Assembly (NCBI GenBank): GCA_944990035.1
Contig: CALYLX010000074.1
Span: 1-64,000, forward strand
Length of the DNA stretch: 64,000 nucleotides
Source of the DNA: Clitopilus passeckerianus
Taxonomy: Eukaryota > Basidiomycota > Agaricomycetes > Agaricales > Entolomataceae
Direction of reading: 5' to 3'
Under the pieces are notes generated by a model. That model did no database searches. It was not told the origin of the DNA and worked only from the letters and a program-made list of their open reading frames with translations. Position numbers and translations under genes: made by a program. Of the stretch, positions 58,601-64,000 are shown piece by piece (the stretch's first letter is position 1; every line of letters starts with the position of its first letter).

Positions 58601-60245
58601 AAAATATAACTGCCACATCAATGTGGAGTCTATTCGTTCAATAAAGGCAATCAAGTACATCTACAAATATGTGTACAAGGGTCACGACCGCATTGTTCTT
58701 GGCTTATGCACTGGCGAGGAGGATGAATGCCAGCTTTATTTGGATGCTCGCTATGTTTCTATCAGTGAAGCATTGTGGCATATTTTCAAATTCCATACCC
58801 ACCAGGAATTTCCAAATATAATCCGCCTTCAGCTGCATCTTCCCAACCAGCAGTATATCATATGGAATGGAGACAATGAAGACCTTACAGCAGCAGACCT
58901 ACTGGAGCAAGGAGTAAAAGACTCAACTCTGACTGGATGGTTCAAAGCTAATGCTACCTATCCTGAGACACGTGACGTACTCTATCAAGATTTTCCAGCC
59001 AAATTTGTTTGGAGCAAAAATAAGTGGAAAATACGTCAACGAGGATTTGCTATTGGTCGCATATACTTCTGTGGACCTTCAGCTGGCGAACGGTTCTATT
59101 TGCGGCTTCTGCTCAATTCTGTCAAAGGTGCCACATCATGGGAAGATCTTTGCACATTTCAAGATGTACTTCACCCCACATTCCATGCAGCCTGCCTGGC
59201 ACGCGGTCTTTTAGAGGATGATCAAGAGTGGCGACAATGCTTAAATGAGGCTGGCGCAATCCAGGCTGGCACTCAACTTCGACACTTATTCGTTACCATT
59301 CTTCTCGACTGCTCTCCCTCAGACCCACATGCATTATGGATGGAATTTCGGCAGAAAATATGCGATGATATTGCTCATAAAATGCGCCAAGCCAGAATCA
59401 GTCAAAACCCTACTGAAGAAGACATCTACGACTATGGACTATTCCTTATCGATGGAATTTTGGTCAAGTCAGGAAGGTCTCTGGCAGACTGGCCATCAAT
59501 GCCTCAGCCTCAAAGGCAATGGCAGGTTTTCAATGAAAACAGATATATGGCAGAGCATATGGCAGCATTCATTCCAGAAGACCAGCTTCTTAACGCCGCT
59601 GAAAGAACAGAAAATCTCAATGAAAAGCAGAAAGCAGTGTTCGACACTATTGTGCATTCTGTTGATGAACAGTTGGGCAAAACATTCTTTCTCCATGGTC
59701 CTGGCGGCACTGGCAAAACCTACGTTTACAACACTCTCTGTGCATTCTTTCGTGCACAAGCCAGATACGTCATCTGTGTTGCATCCTCAGGAATTGCTGC
59801 TCTTCTCATTGAAGGTGGCCGAACTGCACATTCTACCTTCAAAATCCCTATCGCCATCCATAATGAATCTGTATGCGGCATCTCCAAAACCTCACCATTA
59901 GCCGTTTTTATCCGTGCAGCATGTTTGGTTATTTGGGATGAAGCACCAATGCAGCACCGGCATATCCATGAAGCTGTTGATCGTACCTTTAGAGATGTAC
60001 GGTCATGCAATCAACCATTTGGTGGCCTGACTGTAGTCTTTGGAGGAGACTTTCAGCAAATTCTGCCAGTCATTATCAAAGGTGGCAGAGCAGATATTGT
60101 TGGTGCTTGCATGCAAAAATCCCAAGTATGGACATCTATCACAGTGCTGCATCTCACTGAAAATATGCGACTTCACACTGCCCATCAGGAAGAACAAGAA
60201 TTTGCACGCTGGCAGCTTGAAGTGGGACATGGTCGACACACAAGT
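55601..60245 (+). mobile_element. Helitron (autonomous type, truncated by LTR element)
   Basis: The 5' end is proposed at 55601, where A|TCTATATATTACTAGAC fits the usual Helitron 5' terminus (TC next to a host A, TCTATATATTACTA-like). A 0.9-kb non-coding leader precedes the Rep/helicase ORF. The 3' end (CTRR with a hairpin) is not in the window because a Ty3/gypsy element is inserted at 60246; the rest of the Helitron should lie beyond 64000. Confidence 0.6.
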
Positions 60246-60251
60246 TGTTAA
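56535..60251 (+). CDS. Helitron Rep/PIF1-helicase protein, 3'-truncated by insertion
   Basis: A single 1238-codon exon with no frame break. The first 90 residues are Pro/Arg-rich. A Cys/His-rich segment CQFCHAWHWEWEKL (about 115-130) may bind zinc. The Helitron-like N-terminal and Rep domain follow: FKGADLFITVTANPKWPEI (about 495), the HUH motif in LPHMHLILFL (about 565), and the Tyr pair in YIYKYVYKGHDR (about 710). The PIF1-type helicase starts with Walker A GPGGTGKTYVYNTL (about 1054), VIWDEAPMQH (Walker B, about 1131) and GGDFQQILPVI (about 1170), then LTENMRLH. The frame ends RHTSC*, the last codons coming from the LTR. Helicase motifs IV-VI are missing, so this copy should be inactive as a helicase unless the DNA is restored by excision. 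HUH Rep nicks and joins ssDNA in rolling-circle transposition. Confidence 0.93.
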   Translation: MEFNGQQYHHLPPALQAQLNALAPMPAPARRGRRPVDQGDRGNGVGPTRTRRVSARHNPVQTAPAPQPVPEPALPIPPPAPIPPPAPEPPAFALPDGRNPATIANIVSLDMGRMSLTCQFCHAWHWEWEKLSKSTRTNILFGDCCLSGTYTLPKLQAPPPELRELYVDDSPRGRGFRKNIRAYNNALAMTSAGAKLDASVNTGNAPYCYRLHGELTHRLGSLLPQPGGTLQYAQLYVVESRELSVNTRMNNPHNANTDRGIMTVLLDMLYRNNPHVPRIRQAYELMQGAGQASVTMRVDHTMDRRRYNEPTAAANEVAIVLVDHSDTPADHRDIILHLRNGQLQRIFELSPLYFPLRYPLLFPQGQLGWMIKLAATDQPAGGDNYITLREYLAYMLHVRPDRSDHLFRAGALFQEFGVDGWSSLEQQKLRWIRHHQREIRAEVYSGLADAVAAGDGNTNQAALGQHIILPSSFQGSVRNMQQKCQDALAINRYFKGADLFITVTANPKWPEIECELFPGQTAADRPDLVTRVFHSRIEHLLKDLKNGCLGVPAAHCYTIEFQKRGLPHMHLILFLKQEYKLHTPDAVDSLLSSEIPDPADDLYLHQCVMKYMIHTPCGSAHDNNNAPCMKDGTCSKNFPKPFRDQTTINEDAYANMRRRDTGKTYKTAGPRGKDVDNRWVVCYSPYLLKKYNCHINVESIRSIKAIKYIYKYVYKGHDRIVLGLCTGEEDECQLYLDARYVSISEALWHIFKFHTHQEFPNIIRLQLHLPNQQYIIWNGDNEDLTAADLLEQGVKDSTLTGWFKANATYPETRDVLYQDFPAKFVWSKNKWKIRQRGFAIGRIYFCGPSAGERFYLRLLLNSVKGATSWEDLCTFQDVLHPTFHAACLARGLLEDDQEWRQCLNEAGAIQAGTQLRHLFVTILLDCSPSDPHALWMEFRQKICDDIAHKMRQARISQNPTEEDIYDYGLFLIDGILVKSGRSLADWPSMPQPQRQWQVFNENRYMAEHMAAFIPEDQLLNAAERTENLNEKQKAVFDTIVHSVDEQLGKTFFLHGPGGTGKTYVYNTLCAFFRAQARYVICVASSGIAALLIEGGRTAHSTFKIPIAIHNESVCGISKTSPLAVFIRAACLVIWDEAPMQHRHIHEAVDRTFRDVRSCNQPFGGLTVVFGGDFQQILPVIIKGGRADIVGACMQKSQVWTSITVLHLTENMRLHTAHQEEQEFARWQLEVGHGRHTSC

Positions 60252-60451
60252 GGCAGAGCCTAACAACTTAGGTAATACTGTTTACGCTCGATGTCTTTGA
60301 TAAACAAAGACAGAGATTTGTCAGCAGCTGCGGCTGTACTGACGACCTGGTGAGATTGACGAAGCAAGGGACTTAAAGGCGAAATAGAGAACTAAGCAGT
60401 TAGGTAGATTGCCTAGGTCAAGCTGAGGAGCCTTGACCAAATGGTACAGGT

Positions 60452-60459
60452 TTATATAC
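60452..60459 (-). promoter_or_regulatory. TATA box of the retroelement LTR
   Basis: TATATAAA in element orientation, about 250 bp into the LTR, with U3-like repeats upstream. It is suitably placed to start transcription toward 60246 (the R/U5 side). Motif evidence only. Confidence 0.45.
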
Positions 60460-60484
60460 CTATCTAGTAGTTCTAAATATAGCA

Positions 60485-60545
60485 CATGCGCAGCATGCTG
60501 AGTAAGTAATGAGTCATGCGCAGCATGATGAGTAAGTACATGAGT
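60485..60545. repeat. Tandem 30/31-bp repeat in the LTR U3
   Basis: Two copies of a unit beginning CATGCGCAGCATG and ending ATGAGT (60485-60514 and 60515-60545), differing by a substitution and a one-base insertion. The junction and 3' side create TGAGTCA (Gcn4/AP-1-type) sites. Such U3 repeats often act as enhancers; that is inference. Confidence 0.6.
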
Positions 60546-60570
60546 CAGAAAGAGTCAGATAAGGTATAAA

Positions 60571-60590
60571 TCTCTCACGATCGTGAGAGA
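60571..60590. other. Perfect 20-bp palindrome in the LTR
   Basis: TCTCTCACGA is followed directly by its exact reverse complement TCGTGAGAGA, without a loop. It lies in U3 and could be a dimeric-regulator site or a cruciform/hairpin. Confidence 0.6.
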
Positions 60591-60710
60591 TGCGGAGTAA
60601 GCATGGAAAAAGATGAAAAATGCGCAGTGATGCGCAGCATATGTGAGTAATCGTGCATAGGTAAGCGGGCCGGGGTATGTAAGGAGAAACATGTAAGCAA
60701 AATCATAACA

Positions 60711-60723
60711 TTACCCTCTCGCT
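60711..60723 (-). other. Polypurine tract of the chromovirus
   Basis: The minus strand reads AGCGAGAGGGTAA immediately before the LTR start TGTTATG. The position and purine content fit the plus-strand primer of reverse transcription. Confidence 0.55.
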
Positions 60724-60775
60724 ATCGTTGAAGTCTCCTGACTTCAATTCCTTCCTTTACCCCAGAAGTGACGGT

Positions 60776-61054
60776 CTATGCCCTTGTGGTAGCGTTGTGG
60801 GCAGCTAACCGGGTAATGGCCTGGGCCACGATGATGGCACAGACGACACACAAAACGAAAGCAATGACACTGTCGGTGTCTGCCTCCACAAATGTAGCAT
60901 CTGAACCATCTGGGTGGTGGTGGTCTGTTGGCAAGGTATCCGGTGCGCGGCGCCTTCTGGGACGATACTGTCGAGGAAGGTTCACCAGCGTTGGTGAGTC
61001 GGACTCTGGTGGGCTTTCGAATGCGGAGAGGTATGGCGTTGGAGGGTTTGCCAT
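60776..61054 (-). CDS. Retroelement extra ORF B: Pro-rich, C-terminal TM helix
   Basis: From the Met at 61054 (MANPPTPYLSAFESPPES) a 92-residue frame runs to a stop at 60776-60778; the same frame is open up to a Met at 61168. The N-terminal part is Pro/Ser-rich with a basic patch RQYRPRRRRAPD, followed by an acidic piece and one clear hydrophobic helix VIAFVLCVVCAIIVAQAI near the C-terminus, so it looks tail-anchored. It starts 50 bp after the stop of the upstream extra ORF and ends 66 bp before the LTR. The position is that of env or accessory genes in some Ty3/gypsy elements, but no envelope homology is visible. Confidence 0.55.
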   Translation of the reverse strand: MANPPTPYLSAFESPPESDSPTLVNLPRQYRPRRRRAPDTLPTDHHHPDGSDATFVEADTDSVIAFVLCVVCAIIVAQAITRLAAHNATTRA

Positions 61055-61103
61055 TGGGATTGATGTTTTCCTTGTTGTCGTTCTGTTCTTTTTGACGAAG
61101 GGG

Positions 61104-61605
61104 TTATGTTTTATTTTGCGGCGGTGTGTAAATTGGTGACGGGAGGAAATGCTCGTAGGGTTCCGCAAACTTGACGTGCAGTGAGGATTGTGACTTCCTC
61201 TTCTTGACTTTCCTCAGGCCCCCAGGGATTGGAGGCAAGGGTTTGAAGTCTGTCTCCTCTGGGTTGTTGAACCAGTTTTGTCGTTCGGGAAGAATTCGTC
61301 GAGGAAAGCTGTTCCTCCAATAGCAAAGAAGAGGTCTGTGAGGGTCTCCTCCGTTTCTCGATCAACTTTGTCCAAAAGTTGATCAAGATCGTCAGTGGTT
61401 TTCGCAAATTGGTGGCGCAGACGAGCCACTTCGTTGCGAGTTTCGGTTCGTCGGTTTTGGTAGAGGTTCCTTGTTCTCCCACAGCGGTGAGAGGGTTGTC
61501 GTTGCTGCTCCAGGCAGTATGCGTACGGAGCGCCGTAATAGCGGTATCGGATTTGAAGGTGTTGCGGATGATGGTGCGGTCGTAGGAAGAGGCATTTTGA
61601 GACAT
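61104..61605 (-). CDS. Retroelement extra ORF A: coiled-coil-like protein (two 1-nt breaks)
   Basis: Starts MSQNASSYDRTIIRNTFKSD at 61605, 39 bp after the pol stop. After TSTKTDEP a coherent second segment in another frame reads ARLRHQFAKTTDDLDQLLDK, ETEETLTDLFFAIGG and AFLDEFFPNDK (heptad-like, acidic). A third frame continues NWFNNPEETDFKPLPPIPGG, SLHVKFAEPYEHFLPSP and ends QNKT* at 61104-61106. Both frame changes sit in A-runs that are one A too short (plus-strand TTT at 61441-61443 and TTTT at 61276-61279). The reading after repair looks like one protein of about 165 aa of unknown function. Gag- or chaperone-like oligomerisation is possible from the coil but unproven. Confidence 0.5.
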
Positions 61606-61643
61606 TGTTATATAGTGGATGTGAGTGGGTTTGCTATGTGGTG

Positions 61644-63284
61644 TCAGGTGAGTTTCTTCCTCTTTTTATACTCGGTGAGTATTTTCTTGGCGTTCCGCAG
61701 TTCCGACTCGGGCATCCATTCGTTGTCCGCTGATGGCCATCCCTTCCATTTTACGAGGTATCTGTGTCGCCCTTTGCCTTGTTTCTGATGGGCCACAATT
61801 GCTTCTATTTCGTATTCTTCTATTCCGTCGATTTCGTCAGGTGGCGGTTTAGAGAAGCTGGGTCCATGCGCTTTGGTGGAGATGTAACGGGTGAGAAGTG
61901 ATGCGTGAATCACCGGGTGGATCTTCCATCGTCTTGGCAGGTCGAGTTTATAGGTCAGGTGTCCTTTTACCTCGAGTATCTTGAAGGGTCCTTCTCGTTT
62001 GGGTGCTAGTTTCTTGGAGATGTTTCCTTGATTGAGATTTGTGGCTTCTAACCACACCTTTTCTCCGACTTTGAATGGGGTGAACTGTCGTGTGATCTTC
62101 TCTGCCATGCGTTGCGCAGCAAGTGCATGTGCAGCATTTGCTTCATCGCGTGCTAGCAGAAGTTCCTTGATCCGTTTGTCAACTGCGGGAATTTTGCTAG
62201 TGGGAGCAATTGATGGGAGTGCAGGTGGTTCGTATCCCATCATTAGGTAGAATGGGGTTCGTTTGGTGACAGAGTGTGTTCGGCTGTTGTAGGAGAATTC
62301 TAGAGTGGTAATCCATTTGGACCAGGATTCGGGGTTCTGTGCACAGAAGATGCGGAGATAGGCATCAATCTCCTGATTGATCCTTTCTGTCGCACCATCG
62401 GTTTGTGGGTGGTAGGCGGTGCTCATGTTGAGCTTGATTCCAAGGAGTCGTCCCATTTCTTGGAAAACTTTAGAGGCGAATTGAGGTCCTCTGTCTGAAA
62501 TTCCTTTGTCGGGAAGTCCAAAGCGACGGTAAACGTTGTCAATGTAGGCGTTTGCAGTTCCTGTGGCGTCGATTTTCTTTGTGCAAGGGATGAAAATTGC
62601 CCCCTTCGTAGCTCCATGGTCGACCACGGCCATAATGCTATCGAAACCATCACTCTCTGGGAGATCCGTGTGAAAATCGTGCGTCACTAGCGAAAATGGC
62701 CTAGTGGTTTCGGATTTGATGGGCATTAATGGTGGAGCGGTGGGGTGGCGATTGATTTTCATTTGCTGGCACATTGCACAGCCCTGCACAAAGTTCTTGA
62801 TGAACACTGACATCCCTGGCCACCAGTAGTCCTTCCGGACTTTCTCCAGTGTCCCAAATTGTCCAGGGTGTCCTGCGCTGGGTAGATCGTGATAACGTTG
62901 GACTATCTTCCTTCGGAGGTCTTCGTCATCTGGTACCACGCACTTGTCCTTGTAGTACAAGATGCCATCGTCAAATTTCCAGTCTTCCAGGTTTGATCGG
63001 ATTGGTGGGGGTCCGTCTTCTTTGGCGGTGCGAATGGCGTCAACAATCAGTTTGTCATTGACCATCTTGTGTACAATTTCGTCCTTTAGTTCAATGTCGA
63101 TTGAGCGAAGGAAGAGCTTGTCGGGGAGGAGAATGATGTCTTCGTTGTCGGTGTCTTCACCTGGGATGTGGTCTGGTCGTCGAGATAGTGCGTCAGATTG
63201 TATCATCTTTGCACCAGGGGTGTGTACAAGTTTGATGTTAAACTGGGATAGCATCAAATTCCATCTTGCTTGTCGTCGGTTCAA
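61644..63284 (-). CDS. Chromovirus Pol, RNase H C-terminus to integrase and chromodomain
   Basis: The frame starts in the end of RNase H ([20 protein letters not shown], the Ty3-type tether). It continues with the H2C2 zinc finger of integrase ([29 protein letters not shown], about residues 130-170) and the DDE catalytic core: THDFHTDLP (Asp, about 200), SDRGPQF (Asp, about 263), [14 protein letters not shown] (Glu, about 298). The GPY/F-like region [20 protein letters not shown] follows, and a C-terminal chromodomain [33 protein letters not shown] (about 490-545). The chromodomain targets integration to modified histones in chromoviruses. It ends at 61644-61646. It is joined to the upstream RT-RNase H frame by restoring one A (see that entry). 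Confidence 0.92.
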   Translation of the reverse strand: MNRRQARWNLMLSQFNIKLVHTPGAKMIQSDALSRRPDHIPGEDTDNEDIILLPDKLFLRSIDIELKDEIVHKMVNDKLIVDAIRTAKEDGPPPIRSNLEDWKFDDGILYYKDKCVVPDDEDLRRKIVQRYHDLPSAGHPGQFGTLEKVRKDYWWPGMSVFIKNFVQGCAMCQQMKINRHPTAPPLMPIKSETTRPFSLVTHDFHTDLPESDGFDSIMAVVDHGATKGAIFIPCTKKIDATGTANAYIDNVYRRFGLPDKGISDRGPQFASKVFQEMGRLLGIKLNMSTAYHPQTDGATERINQEIDAYLRIFCAQNPESWSKWITTLEFSYNSRTHSVTKRTPFYLMMGYEPPALPSIAPTSKIPAVDKRIKELLLARDEANAAHALAAQRMAEKITRQFTPFKVGEKVWLEATNLNQGNISKKLAPKREGPFKILEVKGHLTYKLDLPRRWKIHPVIHASLLTRYISTKAHGPSFSKPPPDEIDGIEEYEIEAIVAHQKQGKGRHRYLVKWKGWPSADNEWMPESELRNAKKILTEYKKRKKLT

Positions 63285-64000
63285 CTTCCGGGCTTCTCGG
63301 AAGTATGTGAGGTTTTGTGATCGGATAGAATCACAACTGAATGTTGGGATCCATGGAAGTAGTGTCGCCAGGTTTCTAATGCGCGGATAATGCCTAGAAG
63401 TTCTCGGTCGTAGATTTCATAGTTCCGTTCTGTTTCCGAGAACGATTTAGATATGAAACCACATGGGTGCCATGATCCGTTGGCGTCACGTTGTTGTAGG
63501 ACTGCTCCTGTTGCATGTTTTGAGGCGTCGCTTTCCACCACAAATGGCTTCGTGGGATCAGGCATCAGCAACACAGGCGCTTCCAGGAATTTGTCTTTCA
63601 GGGTAGTGAAAGCTTTGTGACATTCATTGGTCCATTCCCATTTCTTGTCTTTCTTGGTGAGTTCGTTCAGCGGTTTGGCAATTTCCGCATATTTTCCGAT
63701 GAACCTGCGGTAAAAGTTTCCGAATCCTAGGAATGATCGGACTTCCTTTACTGTAGTTGGCGTAGGCCAGTCGCGCATCCCTGCAAGTTTGACAGGGTCC
63801 ATGGAGATCTTGTTTGGTTCAATGATGAACCCAAGGTATTCCACTCTTGTGGTGTCAAATTGGCATTTCTCTGCTTTGAGGTAGAGATCGTTGTTTTGTA
63901 GTCTTTGTAAGACTCTGCGTGTGCGTTCTCGGTGTTTTTCTGGATCGTTGGAGAAGATGAGGATGTCGTCCATGTAGATGATGACCCATCCTTCGTCTAT
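63281..64000 (-). CDS. Chromovirus Pol, RT and RNase H (partial, off window edge)
   Basis: The first residues lie beyond the window; the catalytic YMDD is at about 63968-63979 ([20 protein letters not shown] follows). Next come [39 protein letters not shown] and [16 protein letters not shown], then the RNase [44 protein letters not shown]. At DHK the frame derails after ACAAAACC (plus-strand TTTT at 63313-63316); one more A would continue as [18 protein letters not shown] in the next ORF. This is therefore the same polyprotein with a 1-nt deletion. Confidence 0.92.
   Translation of the reverse strand: MDEGWVIIYMDDILIFSNDPEKHRERTRRVLQRLQNNDLYLKAEKCQFDTTRVEYLGFIIEPNKISMDPVKLAGMRDWPTPTTVKEVRSFLGFGNFYRRFIGKYAEIAKPLNELTKKDKKWEWTNECHKAFTTLKDKFLEAPVLLMPDPTKPFVVESDASKHATGAVLQQRDANGSWHPCGFISKSFSETERNYEIYDRELLGIIRALETWRHYFHGSQHSVVILSDHKTSHTSEKPGS

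Larger units (their letters stand above)
60246..60710 (-). repeat. 3' LTR of the chromovirus (465 bp)
   Basis: On the plus strand it runs TGTTAAGGCAGAGCC...AATCATAACA, so in element orientation it begins TGTTATGATT and ends CTTAACA, with TGTTA/TAACA terminal inverted repeats. Immediately outside its element-5' side is a purine-rich tract (minus strand AGCGAGAGGGTAA), as expected of a 3' LTR. On the other side the Helitron ORF begins at once. Confidence 0.85.
60246..64000 (-). mobile_element. Ty3/gypsy chromovirus LTR retrotransposon (partial, inserted in the Helitron)
   Basis: Reading on the minus strand: RT-RNase H (from the window edge), integrase with C-terminal chromodomain, two small extra ORFs, polypurine tract and 3' LTR. 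The gag, protease, 5' LTR and second half of the target site lie outside the window. The 5 bp CAAGT at 60241-60245 is the candidate target-site duplicate to look for on the other side. Confidence 0.9.

Noticed and set aside
58144..59901. Additional plus- and minus-strand frames inside the Helitron ORF
   Set aside because: They overlap the intact 1238-codon Rep/helicase frame and lack any domain of their own.
1..64000. tRNA, rRNA or CRISPR features
   Set aside because: No cloverleaf-type tRNA sequence, rRNA-like block or regularly spaced direct repeat array was found by eye; short structured RNAs could have been missed without a covariance search.

Overview
The window is nuclear DNA of a filamentous basidiomycete, most likely an Agaricomycete. 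Genes carry many short introns (mostly 50-65 nt, GT/GC...AG). The recognisable proteins are fungal housekeeping or wood/litter-decay proteins: TFIIH Tfb2, Nas6/PSMD10, Get4, Arv1, a WOPR regulator, GH51 arabinofuranosidase, GH17-like proteins and type-B carboxylesterases. Fungal transposons (a Helitron and a chromodomain Ty3/gypsy element) lie at the right end. I cannot name genus or species. Most genes are multi-exon, so they were assembled by joining exons by eye; junctions quoted to the base were checked for phase, and the rest are approximate.

Layout. 0-6 kb: a poorly resolved left edge, then two minus-strand genes, an ECM11-domain protein (2.1-3.9 kb) and a RING-like zinc-finger protein (4.1-5.8 kb). 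7.3-8.8 kb: a forkhead transcription factor. 9.5-26.4 kb is a secretion/transport block: a disrupted MFS transporter (+), a Ser/Thr-rich single-pass membrane protein (+), a GH51 alpha-L-arabinofuranosidase (+) with extraordinarily small exons, a second MFS paralogue (-), and two tandem secreted carboxylesterases (-). 27.0-33.5 kb: a small secreted protein (-), Nas6 (-) sharing a divergent promoter with TFIIH Tfb2 (+), and a WOPR/Gti1-Pac2 regulator (-). 33.5-37.5 kb is gene-poor with degenerate frames only. 37.6-39.9 kb: an HSBP1-like coiled-coil protein (+) and a protein with a FAR1-like Cys/His domain and an acidic tail (+). 40.7-46.9 kb: a tandem segmental duplication, each copy carrying a GH17-like secreted protein whose expected nucleophile Glu is Gln. 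47.1-55.2 kb: a compact conserved block of Get4 (+), a Ser-rich protein of unknown function (-), Arv1 (+), an ABHD11/Imo32-like hydrolase (-) and a secreted Cys-containing protein (-). 55.6-64 kb: a Helitron whose Rep/helicase ORF is cut in the helicase domain by the LTR of a Ty3/gypsy chromovirus, which runs off the right edge and carries two extra small ORFs between integrase and the 3' LTR.

How the genes work together: GH51, the two carboxylesterases and the GH17-like pair are secreted enzymes (or former enzymes) for plant or fungal cell-wall polysaccharides, but they are not one regulated cluster that I can demonstrate. The rest is ordinary single-copy housekeeping. Several otherwise coherent frames are broken by one missing base, often inside a short homopolymer (three A-runs in the retroelement, one C-run in a carboxylesterase). 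The reader should therefore consider consensus indel error before calling these pseudogenes.
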